A stretch of DNA of 64,000 nucleotides from Epichloe hybrida (Eukaryota; Ascomycota; Sordariomycetes; Hypocreales; Clavicipitaceae). The first letter of the stretch is position 1. The number at the start of each line of letters is the position of its first letter. Positions 44,781-57,022 of this stretch are shown here, piece after piece. The translations under genes and the position numbers were made by a program. The stretch lies in assembly GCA_019022495.1 (NCBI GenBank), contig JAFEKR010000001.1:7378001-7442000 (forward strand), read 5' to 3'. A model generated the notes under the pieces. The model ran no database searches. It saw only the letters and a program-made list of their open reading frames with translations, and was not told where the DNA came from.

Positions 44781-46819
44781 ATGGCTGTCTCGCTGGGAAC
44801 AATCCTTCGTTCCTCAAGGTAATGTGTTCCACTCCGTCTTGACCTTTTCGATACCATGCTCAATTGATGTAGGCCAATTGGCGTCCGAAGCACGAGACTG
44901 CTCACTCAAGCGCCCAAGCCTCACCACAACATCCGCAGCTTCGCCACATGCTTGGGCTCAGACAGCAATGGATTGATATTGAAGAGCAATGCAGCTGGAA
45001 AGTCTACTGAGAAACGACTGTGAGTTGCTTTCCGTCCATGACCACCAAAGGACGGGACTAACCCCATGGATGTAGCTCAAACCTGTGGTTGCGGTAAGTC
45101 TGGCTGCCAGGTCGACTCTTTCATTCCCGGGCCTAAACCTGATTTAATTCTGTCCAGTGACAACTGCCGTTGCGCAAAATGTGTGAACCAGGATACTATG
45201 CAAAGGAATTTCAATACGTTTGAAGTGTGTAATTTTTACTGCACCCAAAAGCGAGGTCGACATTGCCCCTTGCCATGCTGACGGCTGGAAGATTGCACGC
45301 GATATTGCCCCGACGACTATCCAGCAACATGAAGAAAGAGTCGATGTGACTTGTAAGGGCCTTTATTTCTGTCACGGCGTCACCTTCTCAAATTCTAATC
45401 ACAAGGTGTAGGGTCTGATTCACATGAGAGCACCTACACCTGGTCTTGGTTGCGCTCGACGTTGCATGGAAGCGAGACCAAGGAATTGAATGGTCTGCAG
45501 TAAGTTGCAATGTCGCGGCATCCTCGATTATAGTGTGAGTTGTTGACCCCTTTTAGCGAAAAACTCTGGAACTCAGCTATTGCCTCCGACCCACCAAAAG
45601 TTCCCTATGATTCAGTCATGGACAAAGGCGATAGCAAAGGCATGGCAGAACTAACAAGCAAGATTGTGAGTTCAGATTAGCAAAAGAACCTTGAATATAC
45701 TGAGCTTATTTGAATCCAGCGGAAATGGGGTCTCTGTTTTGTCACGGGTACTCCGAAGACACCAGAGGCTACGGAGAAACTCCTGGAGGCCATTGGGCCA
45801 ATTCGCAATACCCATTACGGAGGTTTCTACGACTTTGTGCCGGATCTTGCCAAGGCCGATACGGCCTACACAAACTTGGCACTTGCAGCTCACACTGATA
45901 CGACCTATTTCACTGAACCCGTGGGCTTACAGGCTTTCCACATGTTGTCACATACGTCGCCACCAAACAAGACAGATGAAGAGGCAGCATCGCTTGGAGG
46001 TCAATCTCTCCTCGTTGACGGGTTCTATGCTGCTCACAGGTTGAGAAGGGAGTTCCCTGATGCTTTTGAGGTGCTCCGAAAGGCCAGAGTGCCGTGGCAT
46101 TCAAGCGGAAATCAAGGAGTGGCCATCGCACCAGATAGAGCATACCCTGTAATTGATGCATCAAGCAAAAAAGTGTTTCGAATCCGCTGGAACAACGACG
46201 ACAGGGGCGTCATCCCCCTGCACCTTGACGTCGACGAATGGTATCTTGCCGCGAGTAGATGGAACAGCATCTTGCGACGGAAGCAAAACGAATATTGGTT
46301 CCAGCTGGAACCAGGGCAGGTTCTGAGTATGTTCTGAGCAGAGAGAACCTTTTATGCAAGCGCAAGCCAAAAAAAAAAAAAAATGCCAAAAAGAGCATAA
46401 AATATCACCAGATGGCTAACGTATTTAGTTTTTGACAATTGGCGTGTTCTCCATGGTCGAAGTGCTTTTGAGGGTCTGCGCAGGATCTGTGGCGGCTACA
46501 GTAAGTCCATCTACCTATTTTTAACCAGCTTGGCATTAGGGTTCGGAAATGCTCACGCAGGGCTACCCCTCTAGTTAATCGAGACGATTTCATATCTCGT
46601 TGGAAGACGTCCAACTTCCCTAGCGACGAGGTGATTGCGGCAAATATGCAGCTCAGGTAAATTGCGTTTACACTGAATCAGACGTTTGCTGATACTCCGA
46701 CCAACCATGATTGCACACTCTGGAAGTTTCATGTGCTTCCTCCGTGTACCTCGACTTGAAAATTGCCGTGCCTTTGCTTGCATGGTGACGTGAACAGGCC
46801 CCAGTTCAAAAAGCCATGA
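44781..46819 (+). CDS. Trimethyllysine dioxygenase (first step of carnitine synthesis)
   Basis: Eleven exons are inferred: 44,781-44,818, 44,873-45,019, 45,076-45,093 (18 nt), 45,158-45,224, 45,292-45,352, 45,412-45,499, 45,557-45,665, 45,720-46,326, 46,429-46,500, 46,575-46,656 and 46,798-46,819. They sum to 436 residues. The enzyme hydroxylates N6-trimethyllysine with Fe(II), 2-oxoglutarate and ascorbate, in mitochondria in animals. The N-terminus (LGTILRSSRPIGVRSTR) is basic and hydroxylated like a matrix presequence. The N-terminal zinc-binding part shows WLRDNCRCAKCVN. The catalytic part has THYGGFYDFVPD, the iron ligands in AAHTDTTYF and the distal His in NWRVLHGRSAFEG, with RICGGYINRDDF near the end. 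Length and motifs fit trimethyllysine dioxygenase better than gamma-butyrobetaine dioxygenase. Confidence 0.9.
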
Positions 46820-47269
46820 AATCCGAAACGTACTGTTTAGTGATTACTTAATTTAGATACGCTAGATAGCAAAACCGGTACAGTTTGGACATTTTGGACA
46901 TTGTGTAATATAATAAAGAATACAAGACAAGCTACTCCACTCAACTCCAACGCACCCCACTCTCTGAGCCTCGAGTTGATGCGCACCAATCCTCGTAAAA
47001 TAAATGCAGGTAGGTCCACATGTTTTGTTTCGTCGTGGTTGAACGAGATGCCGCAAAGCGCCACGCAAAGCGCGAAGCGCGTAAACGATTGGAAAAGTGG
47101 ATGACGAGGCAATAAATGTCGCATTTGAGACGAAGGGGGATCAAGATTGATAAGAAGAGGTGATAACCCCTTACCCCCCTTCTCCACGAAGAGAGTAAGA
47201 AGTAAGACTGAACTTGTTGAGAAGGCCTTCTGCTCACCGCAAAGTCATCTTCACGACTATTTACGACAC
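46820..47269. other. Intergenic region before the SDR gene
   Basis: 450 bases contain the 3' end of the dioxygenase transcript and the promoter of the next gene. No gene is recognised. The short frames on both strands overlap each other. Confidence 0.5.
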
Positions 47270-48151
47270 ATGGCTACCAATATGCAGAACGGTGCCTTTC
47301 GCCAGGACAACATGGATGTGCCCAAGGGTGATCGTGTGCTGCCCATGTTTTCGCTCAAGGGCCGAACGGCGATGGTGTCGGGTGCCGGAGCGGGCATTGG
47401 CCTGGCTGTGGCTCAAGCGTACGCCGAAGCTGGTGCCAACGTCGCCATCTGGTACAACAGCAACAAGCAGGCTGTGACTGAGGCGGAGAAAATCGAAAAG
47501 ACGTATGGAGTCAAGTGTGCGTTGCGATGCGAAGATCCTTCGTCTCCCCCCCCCCGCGCCATGTATTTCATCTTCTCCGATGCTACGCTGTCCGGGACAA
47601 ACTGACCTTTCCTTATCATACCGACAGGCAAGGCATATCAAGTCGACGTCATTTCACCCGAGGCCGTCGAAAAAGCCATTGTGGATATCGTCAAAGAATT
47701 CAACGGCCGCCTGGACATCTTTGTCGCCAACTCGGGCATCGCCTGGGAGGAAGGGGCCTTTCTCGACGGCAGTGTTGAGACAGCGCGCAAGGTCATGGCC
47801 GTCAACGTCGACGGCGTCATGTGGTGTGCCAAGAGTGCGGGAGCTCACTTTCGACGACAGAAGAAGGAGGGCACGACGCTGGACGGCAAACCCCTCGACG
47901 GGTTCCTGGCCGGCAGCTTCATTGTCACGGCTTCCATGAGCGGCAGCATCGTCAACATCCCCCAGCTTCAGGCTGTGTACAACGGAAGCAAGGCGGCTGT
48001 CATTCACTTTTGCAGGAGTCTGGCGGTGGAGTGGACTGGGTTCGCGAGAGTCAACACTGTCTCGCCGGGATACATCCGGACGGAAATTTCCAACTTTGCG
48101 CCCAAGGAGACCAAGGACCAGTGGAAGAACAAGACTCCTATGGGGTGCGTT

Positions 48152-48188
<37 letters not shown>

Positions 48189-48408
48189 CATCCATCGTCA
48201 CTTTCATCACCCGTCCGTCCCTCTTCCCTTTTTTGCCCTTGATGAACGATACTCTTGCATGTTCAATTTGATTGCTAACAACTGAGACTGCAGACGAGAG
48301 GGCCGAGTAAGCGAACTCAAGGGCCCTTATCTATTTTTGGCGAGCGATGCCGCGTCGTACACGACTGGTCTGGACATGATTGTTGATGGAGGATATTGTC
48401 TGCCTTGA
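47270..48408 (+). CDS. Short-chain dehydrogenase/reductase (sorbose/L-xylulose reductase-like)
   Basis: Three exons are inferred: 47,270-47,516, 47,628-48,144 and 48,294-48,408, giving 292 residues. It is a Rossmann-fold NAD(P)H-dependent oxidoreductase. The cofactor motif is SGAGAGIG (TGxxxGxG type) at residues 40-47. VANSGIA corresponds to the NAG motif, the catalytic Ser is in VTASMSG, and YNGSK is the YxxxK motif. The C-terminus, [17 protein letters not shown], is typical of classical SDRs. Fungal mannitol dehydrogenase, L-xylulose reductase and sorbose reductase share this layout (FSLKG start, ITASMSG, SPGYIRT), so a sugar/polyol substrate is likely but not certain. An insertion ([18 protein letters not shown]) precedes the catalytic Ser strand. 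Intron 2 holds a run of nearly 30 T. Confidence 0.88.
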
Positions 48409-49337
48409 AGGGGTTGGTCATTTCGCTGCAGATGAGTCGTGAGGGTAGTGGGAGAGCGAGCGTAGCGTGCTGTTTGTTTCTGCATTATGAGGCATGATGA
48501 ATAAATCCAGGGTCGGCGTGCGCCATTGATGCAGCCACGCGACCATCATTAATATTTGCGGCCTCAAAAAGGAGCACCGCACAAAGATGGGAACAGCGAG
48601 AAAGTGGGGTTGCCGCTTGCTCTGTTGTAGCTAGAACTGCTACGAAGACACCAAGACTGCACGTTTGCTTTCCGGCCTCAAATGTTGGCGGCGCAGCAAC
48701 GTCATTGATTCTGAGTATAGAGTACTACTTGTTGAAAAAGAGATCATAGCCGCAGTCCTACCAAGGGTGCGCATCTTTTTTTTCGGCCTGACGGTGGTTC
48801 TTACATTACAACCCCGAAGACAAAGAAAGACCCCCCAGACCCCCCGCTTCCTACTGCTTGCTTGCTGACTGGCTGCTCAACTTCTCGCACCAACCACACA
48901 CACACAGCCCGACCCAGATACCTCGTTTCCCTTCCTAGTCAGCCCTACTCATCAGCTTCACGACGCTTTTTTGTCCCCAGCTCGCCCCTCCTCTGCTGTA
49001 TTGCACGAGCAGCTCCGCGTTTGGCATTTGCTACGTGACGGCGACTGATTCCACAACTCCCGCTGGTCGTGAGGTCGTGAGGTCGTGAGCTCCTTTCTGT
49101 CGTCTTGCTTACTGCGCTCCAGTCTGTCTGCCTCTGTCTGCCCACGAGTTGCCGTTTGAGACCGACCCATCACCGCCACCACCGTGCTCAACGTCGACTT
49201 CGGGGCCCCTTACTTTTTGGCCAACTCGAGTCCCGTGTCTCATTGTCGACCAGGTCGAGAACCTCGCATGATAGGCCATCGTCCAGTACATTTTTGACCG
49301 TGTCCTTTTCCTTCCTTCTCCTCCTTAGTCCTTCGCC
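48409..49337. promoter_or_regulatory. Upstream region of calcineurin A
   Basis: 929 bases. The last 400 are rich in C and T (CTTCCTTCTCCTCCTTAG just before the start), as in many fungal promoters and leaders. Short direct repeats GAGGTCGTGAG are near 49,070-49,088. No other gene is recognised; the small open frames overlap. Confidence 0.55.
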
Positions 49338-51320
49338 ATGGAGCAAGACGGCCAGCCCGCACCTGACCAGGTGCGCCGCACCCAGCAAGTCGACAATGCC
49401 ATCCGCGCAATTCAAGAAAAGAAGCCTGTCCCCGAAATCGATTTCACCATCCATACCATGGAAGATGAAACGCAAGTGAGCACTTTGGAGAGGGTCTGCA
49501 AAGGTGAGTCCGGAACGTGACGACTATTCCACAGCATCTCCTTTTCATGTGGTCGGCAAAGCTGCCAAGACGTCATAAACATGAGCGAGCCCCGATTGAC
49601 GATGAGACTGACGTTTTGCTTGTTGCGTTTCCTTTATTGCAGATGTCCAAGCGCCTGCCATGGTCAAGCCGACAGACGAACAGTTCTTCGAAGACGACTC
49701 TCACACCAAACCCAGCATCACATTTCTGAAGCAACATTTCTATCGCGAGGGACGCTTGACAGAGGAGCAAGCTCTATGGATCCTGCGAAAAGGCACCGAC
49801 ATCCTGCGGGCAGAGCCAAACCTGCTCGAGATGGACGCCCCCATCACCGTTTGTGGCGACGTTCACGGCCAGTACTACGACTTGATGAAGCTGTTTGAAG
49901 TGGGTGGCGACCCAGCAGAGACAAGGTATCTCTTCTTGGGAGACTATGTCGACAGAGGATACTTCAGTATTGAGTGCGTCTTGTACCTGTGGTGTCTCAA
50001 AATCCACTATCCCAATTCCCTGTGGCTGCTCCGAGGCAATCACGAGTGTCGTCACTTGACCGACTATTTTACTTTCAAGCTTGAGTGCAAGCACAAGTAC
50101 TCTGAAACCGTCTACGAGGCTTGCATGGAATCTTTCTGCAGTCTGCCCTTGGCAGCGGTCATGAACAAGCAATTTCTTTGTATTCACGGCGGTCTCAGCC
50201 CAGAATTGCACACACTTGACGATCTAAGAAGTGTGCGTATCTTGCCCACCTCGAAGAAGATATTCGGACTTGCTCTCCTGTTGTGCTGACCTATGTGTGT
50301 TGGCCTTAGATTGATCGATTCCGAGAACCCCCTACGCAAGGTCTCATGTGCGACATTCTCTGGGCTGATCCGCTGGAAGATTTTGGTCAGGAGAAAACGA
50401 GCGACTACTTCTTGCATAACCACGTGCGAGGCTGTTCCTATTTCTTTTCATATCCTGCAGCGTGTGCGTTCCTTGAGAAGAACAACCTCTTGTCCGTCAT
50501 CCGCGCACACGAGGCTCAAGACGCCGGGTACCGAATGTATCGAAAGACGCGTACTACGGGATTTCCTAGCGTCATGACCATCTTCTCCGCTCCAAACTAT
50601 CTCGATGTGTACAACAACAAGGCCGCCGTACTCAAGTATGAGAATAACGTTATGAACATCCGGCAATTCAACTGCACACCTCACCCCTACTGGCTACCCA
50701 ACTTTATGGACGTTTTCACGTGGTCTTTGCCATTTGTGGGAGAGAAGATCACGGACATGTTGATTGCGATTCTCAGCACGTGCTCAGAAGAGGAACTCAA
50801 GGAGGAAACCCCGTCTTCCACCAGCCCTCAGTCGCCCACCACATCCCAGGCTGGCGGCGACGATCCCAATTCGATCGAGTTCAAGAGGAGAGCGATCAAG
50901 AACAAGATTCTCGCCATTGGTCGCATGTCACGCGTGTTCCAGGTGCTGCGAGAGGAGTCGGAAAAGGTTACTGAGCTTAAGACTGTTTCTGGAGGCAGAC
51001 TGCCTGCTGGTACGCTCATGCTTGGCGCTGAAGGCATCAAGAACGCGATCAGCACGTTTGAGGATGCCCGGAAGGTTGATTTGCAGAACGAGCGTCTACC
51101 TCCGAGCCACGAAGAGGTTGTGAAGCACCAGGAAGAGGAACGAGCAACGGCTCTTCAAAAGGCGGCCCATGAGGCCGACAACGACAAGAAGCTGCAGCAA
51201 CTTTCTCGACGACTCAGCACGTAAGTATCATGTGATCCAATGGAAATGCAACCCACTACAATCCTTTTTTATAACACAGCTAATGTCACGCGTAGTGACC
51301 GCAAACATCGGTCGCCATAG
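49338..51320 (+). CDS. cnaA: Calcineurin catalytic subunit A (PP2B phosphatase)
   Basis: Four exons are inferred: 49,338-49,503, 49,643-50,232, 50,310-51,220 and 51,296-51,320, giving 563 residues. It is the Ca2+/calmodulin-dependent Ser/Thr phosphatase. In fungi it controls Crz1, stress and cation tolerance, and virulence. The metal-site motifs are [28 protein letters not shown] and [10 protein letters not shown]. The calcineurin-B-binding helix follows [17 protein letters not shown] ([25 protein letters not shown] region). The calmodulin-binding segment is [20 protein letters not shown], and the autoinhibitory part contains [21 protein letters not shown] fungal serine/proline insert ([15 protein letters not shown]) stands before the calmodulin site. 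The last exon has only 25 bases (DRKHRSP). The start at 49,338 directly follows a pyrimidine-rich leader. Confidence 0.96.
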
Positions 51321-54137
51321 AGGATCTGTCACCCTGGGATGACAAAGCGTCTTAAGAAAAAAAAAAAAAGGCTAGATCGTTACATTGGTGACGATGGAAG
51401 GAATGATGTGCGTACTTGAGCTAGAAGCTTTACGATGATGGAGAACAGAAGTCGCTGCAATACAGTATTAAAGGACACTCAAGGGAGGGCTTGGTCAACA
51501 TACGCGCAAAGTAGGGCACACTGCATTTCGGCGTAGAGGTACAAAATGACGGAACAGGCAAGCGCTTTGGGAATGGAGAATTGGACAATTTTGCGTAGAG
51601 ATGCGCCAGCCATAGCTTGTGTTGATAGGGCACTAATGAGTAGTTGATTCATGAAACATGGAATTCCTAGTCGCGCAGCTCAATCCTGCCTTGCTTCTTT
51701 GTATTGCAAGACTGAGAACACATGACCCTTCCCGCAACCAACGGCTCAACTCGCCGGCTTCATGGCCGACAAAATCTGGCGCGGCAACGAGCCATCTCAT
51801 CTATGGCGCGGGCTCAATGTCCGGTCTTGGACTTATCATTACGGAGGACAATTGCGTCATGAACATGACGCCGTGATAGTAGCTGCCTCTACCATGTGGC
51901 GGATGGCGGGACACAGGCCGTGTCATTTTTTTCAGGACTTTTCAGTATTTTGAAGTGACATCCTGCCGCGTTGATGGCACCGGCACATTTGTCTGCCTTG
52001 TTTCTCACCAGACCAGCCCGTCTCAAGTGACATCAATGGCTCCCAGAGCTATTCAAGTCACCTCTGTGGAGCATCTGGCACACACCATTCGGCCGCTTAT
52101 GAGACACTTCCCGTTGCCGTTCCCGTCAAGCCGTCAATTTGACGGGTGACGATTCACCCATCCCACCAAAAAGTTCCCGACTTTTTGAGTAGCGATCGTC
52201 ATCAGCCCGTCAATCCAACCCCCAAAGTCAGCCCTCCTTTCCCCCTGAGCGTGCAGGCAGGCACCTGTTCCGTTTTAGGCTTAGCTGCCTTTCTCCTGCA
52301 TGATCAACAATCCGTTCCGGTGTGTTAGCGTACTCCTCTTATCGGGAAGAGAACTTGTCTCTGGCGAGCTCGAATTGCTCTGCATCACATCTTGTTCTTT
52401 GGCCGTGCTTGACATTGCGATACTTTGCCTTTCAGAGTTAATTTGCGCGAGTTGAAGTTGTCTTCCACGTGCGTTGGCCGAAACTAAACCCCCCCCCCCC
52501 CCAAATGCCTCCCATGCCTCCCATGTCCCTGCCTCTTTGGGACAACGGGCTTGCGCTTGTTTTTACCGAGATCCGATGCGGCGAGAGCCGATCACGCCAT
52601 GGCTTCTTCTCTACGGACCGTCGGACTACAACTCTACAACTGAGCGTCAGCCATGCCCCTTTTTGCGAAGCTGGCTGCGGCAAGGTTCAACGAGGACATC
52701 CCCTCGTACATTCCCCCGCATGGTTTGGGTCATCTGCGCAGTATTGCCAAGAGAAGGGCTGGGGCGTTGTTGAGCTGCAGCAAAAGCTCCGCTGTTCACA
52801 AAACTTTCCCCAGATAAGAAGCAATGTCGATGCTACTATAGCTAGTACAACTTATACGGACGTATGGATCTTATTACGCGAACAAAGCACACACTCAAAC
52901 AAAACAGACAAGGCTTGGCCAGCCGCACCGCCGCATTGGTCTGGCGTCCCCTGCCCCCCCACAGGCCAAGAATGCTCCTTCCTAAAAGGACCTGATTCAT
53001 TTACCACAAAGTGGAGCGAGCGAGCAAATGCATGTAACCGATATTCCCCTTCCCACCCCTTGCTGGAAAACAATCCGACTCTAGCCTTCTTGCAGTTGCT
53101 GAGCATGGCTGAGGATGAAGAACGTCAGAAACCCTGACTCGGGGCCCATGGCCGACTAGCCGAACCCGGGGATTTTTTTCCCGACAGACAATTCAGATAA
53201 GGCTGGTGGCGCCATAGTATGTACTCACTCCCTTGCAAAAAAAGAAACGGTCGGTCGGCAGCAGCGGAAAGTTTGATGTGTCAAGACGCCGTTACTGCTG
53301 CCGCGTATGGCACGACAACAAGTCAGACTGTTCCGTGTCTTGCTGCTTCGTGCAGATTACGAGGAGGGACATGTCTGTGCGAACGGCCAAAAAACAGGAC
53401 ATGAGGCCCTTCGCTGTCAAACCAAAAAGCATGACTCGGTCACCGTTGATACCGCCCCGTTCATCCCTACCCAGGCGGGCCGACGATGTTTAAACACGTT
53501 GGCTAATGCCTCAGACAAACCGGTGCAACAAGATTCGAGTTGACTGATGGAACTCCAAATTGCTGCCGCCATGATGAAAGCCACAAGGTAGGCACACAGG
53601 CGCATGAGCCTCAGCAGGCCAGATATGCAGATATGCTCGCATCTGACCCGATTATGACAGTCATGTTATAGCGTCCTTCACCCTTTTGGGTCCATCTCCA
53701 CCATCTACTAACGTGCCTAAAGGGTTCTCATTGTGTGATTGCTGATATCGCCAAGGGTCTTCGTTGTATAGAAAGACTGTGGACGCACTCCAGATCCAAT
53801 TTTGATCAGAATGTCCACGCTTATTCGTCGCACTGACCTTGGCCACTTGGCAATGCTGAGGCAGTTTGGTCGTGATGGATAAAGGAATACAATCTAGGGC
53901 CAACATAACTCTTGCTGCTGTTTGTGCCGACATGGGGAAGTCTTCTTGCGCGGTGAATAAAGATGGGCGGTATTCCGGATGATCTGGCGACACGATGAAC
54001 CACACCTCGTCAAGCTGTATGATACGGTTACACTTGATTCTCACTTGTTCGCTCAATTGTTCATTCATCCATTCATTCACCCATTCAACCACTCACTCAC
54101 TCACTCGTTTATGTAATTGTCCTTCGTTCAGACCACA
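51321..54137. other. 2.8-kb stretch without a recognised gene
   Basis: No frame has recognisable protein content. The longest, 222 residues at 52,469-53,137, begins in a proline run beside a C tract (about 52,489-52,502) and has irregular composition. A T-rich termination-like region follows calcineurin (poly-A at 51,356-51,369). The last about 80 bases before the next gene are TTCATTCA/CTCACTCA repeats, probably the leader of the secreted-protein gene. A non-coding RNA cannot be excluded. Confidence 0.5.
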
Positions 54138-57022
54138 ATGTTATCAGCAGCATATGCAGTCGCTCTTCTACTGGGAGTAGCGCCCTCGACTCATGCGGCC
54201 CAGCCGCGACCGCGATATCCATTCACAAATGGAACCACGAGTGGGAGCGCTGAAGCTCAAGTCGAGATGAAAGCCGAGACCAAGTCAGCTGGCCCCGGAT
54301 GTGCTGCCAGTTATCCTTCCTCGAAGCCTTCGCCAACCCAGTCTCCAACATCATCAACGTTTGTGAACACCGCGCCAACAACTACTTTGTCTCCCAACGT
54401 TCACTGGTCATGCGATACGAAAGCCGTGGAGAACATTATTCCAATTCAGCCAGGGAAAGGCTCTGAGCTCTACTATGGAGTTTCGGGTAAGGCTTACTTG
54501 CTCACGGCCCTTCACTTTTCTGTAGAGTACATTCGACTAACAGCGCAAGATCCCTCCGAGTCTGGCCACTTTGCTTTCCTCACATACCATTTCACGCTCC
54601 CTTCTGTCAACGTCGACCATACCGATCATGTCACAGTTCAATATCGTGATAACGAGGGAATCACTGCGTCATTCACCAATCAGGGCGCCTTCAACCACGC
54701 GCGCCGCAGCTGGTCTACCCGTGATGGGTTGATTCTCATTGCCCACGTCGCTGGCTGTGGGGATTACGCCAAGGGCGAGAGATGCTATTTCAACGTCACC
54801 GACCTCGAATTCAAGGACCAGGAGCTCTCCATCGTTGCCAGAGGTGATTCTAAACATCCCGATGAAATCGTCACGACGGGCGAAACCGAATGGGGTTGGT
54901 GGGACGCTCGCAAAGAAAAGCTTGCCCCTGTTGTTTCCGCAACAGCCTCTGGCAATGCTTCGACCTGGGTTTCCGCAATAGCCTCTGGCAATGCTTCGAC
55001 CTGGGGCTCGCGACTTCCTACATCATCCCAAGTTGCAGCCCCAATGGGTGAGACTGAGGGTGATGCCAATCTTGGTAGATCCACCACGGGGCAGCTTGGT
55101 TGCGTGGCTCCGCCAGACATTAGAAACGGGTTGCCGACAGCGTGCGTAGGGCCAGGCTTTGACCAGATCCTTGATGAGAAACTTGGCCATGGTAAATTGA
55201 GCATAGAATCTGAGCGATTCCTGGAAGGGCTTCTTAAATCAAGAGATTCCACCGGCTGGAACCCGACGAGTTCTGCTTTATCTCCCATTGCCGAAAAAAT
55301 GGGACGCAGATCCCTAATGCAACGTGACATATGGTCAAGAATTAGGAATTTCTTCAGAGCCCCCATCGAAGCCTTCTACAGTTCAATAGCCAGTGCAACG
55401 TTTCTCGAAGGCGGCTTCGACCGGGACTTGTCGTTCCAGTATCCGGATCCTAAATCACCAAACAAAGCTGCCAGGACTCTGACTGGTACTGCGGTGCAAA
55501 CGCAATCTCCTTGGGGTGCTGCGATCCTCCTCAAAACCTTCGGGTCCAATGCTACGAGAACAGCGCCCATCCACATGAGTGTGTACTGCGTTGGATGTGG
55601 TGTCTCTGGCGAAGCCAAAGTTGCAGGACGCGCGAAATGGTCGCTCCTCAAGGGTCTTGAGGAAGGTCACATTGAGCTGAATACCAACCTCAAATTCGTG
55701 CTGAAGATCGGCATCGACGGTCGTGCAGAAAGGCGAGAAGACTTTTATACTCACCTAAACACCTACGGGTTGCCTTCGCTCTCCTATGGCATCGTCACTG
55801 TTGGGCCTTTTGTCACTGTGGGTGTGCGTGTTGGCGTTTCGACATCAGTAAGGGGCAACTTCCTGGCCGGTGCTGAAATGGGCATGCAAGATTCCTTGGT
55901 TGTCATGGATCTCGTTGACTCAAGCCAGAATAAGCAGACGGGCTGGACGCCCTACTTCAAACCCATCTTTGAAGCAGCTGGAGAGATTGACGTTTCAGCA
56001 GAGCTGGGTATCCCCATTGGCTTGAAATGCGGCTTCAGGGTCTCCAGGTGGGAGAAAGCCGTTGGCGTGGTTGAAGAACCTTCGATCAGGGGAGTTGCCC
56101 GGGCAACTGGTTCTGCTGGACTGAACAGCTCCGATGGCGGCTTTGGTCGTGGCTGTGACGGGATCATGACCGAGATCAGCTGGCGCAACAAAATCTGGGT
56201 TTTGAAAAATGCCAAGGGCGCCCCGTCCTATGATACGAATGATAGAGCTTTTGTTCGAAAATGTATCAGGTGAGCAGTCGTGACCCCCCCCCATTACCCA
56301 AATCCAGATGAGACATGAACGGGCCTAGTTAACAGGGAGTGCTGGATAGTGAGACGGTTTCCTCTGATGACGGTGGAGAGACCATTGACGCTCACAATTC
56401 ATCCACCCGAGCTCGACCTGCCAGTCATTTCCATCAAAGTCTGGAGGCGCCCTCTCGAGTCAATGAGCCAAGCCAGCTGACGTACAGCATGGCAACTGTT
56501 CCCACCGAACTGTATGATAGTGCCGCCAACACCAGGCTTTCTCGACTCGTCAACCCCCTAGGATCTACAAAGGTCATCTCCTGTGCCAACGGCAACTTGT
56601 ATGCTGTTCGGAACGACAGCAGCGACGGCGAGTACTGCTTTGGACTCTGGGAGACCACGCAGCGGTCGGAAGTTGTTCACGACGGCGTGCACCGGCCGAT
56701 GCATTACTACAGCAATACCATGTCTGTACTTGGCGTCTCACGACTTCGTGCCACTGACGCGGGCGCGGTGCCGCGAACGTCGGTCACTGTGGCATTTTTC
56801 CCTCTCCGCCGTCCCGGGAGCCAGGACCTCTATGTCGCAGTTGACGCATCACAAGAGGTGTACTTTCCCGTTGCCTGTGACTTTGTCGACGGGAGCGCGT
56901 CCAAGGTCTTCTTGGCAAGGGATCCGGTTCGAGGTATTGAGACACTGCAGAGAAAGGACGCCATGCACGCGGTTACTGGAGGCGAGGTGGCCAAGTGTCA
57001 GCTATTGGCTATCAAGACTTGA
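54138..57022 (+). CDS. Large secreted protein of unknown function
   Basis: Two exons are inferred: 54,138-56,269 and 56,350-57,022 (donor GTGAGC, acceptor GGATAG), giving 934 residues. A signal peptide is clear (LSAAYAVALLLGVAPSTHA), so the protein should be secreted or on the cell surface. Residues about 95-265 form a beta-rich domain with HVAGCGDYAKGERCYFNVTDLEF. Its layout reminds me of fungal DUF7029/DUF7223 secreted proteins, a tentative memory-based match. A 12-residue unit, SATASGNASTWV-like, is duplicated at 54,941-55,010. N-glycosylation sequons are frequent. The region around residues 460-680 contains paired cysteines (YCVGCG). The last 170 residues (after LTYSMATVPTELYD) resemble a lectin-like beta domain only loosely. 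An ATG 7 codons upstream was rejected because the signal peptide begins here. The gene could also be two genes, with the second at 56,350. Confidence 0.7.

Noticed and set aside
45225..45291. A 25-nt intron (GTGTAA to AAAAG) in the trimethyllysine dioxygenase gene
   Set aside because: It is too short for a fungal intron. A 67-base intron ending GGAAG, with a CTGAC branch site, gives a better protein (NTFEIARDIAP).
46820..48408. A carnitine-pathway cluster of dioxygenase plus neighbouring SDR
   Set aside because: The SDR has sugar/polyol reductase features, and no aldolase, aldehyde dehydrogenase or butyrobetaine dioxygenase is nearby. Adjacency alone is weak evidence.
52469..53137. 222-residue + frame with a proline-rich start
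   Set aside because: Its start lies in a C tract, composition is irregular, overlapping frames are equally open, and no motif or intron structure supports it.
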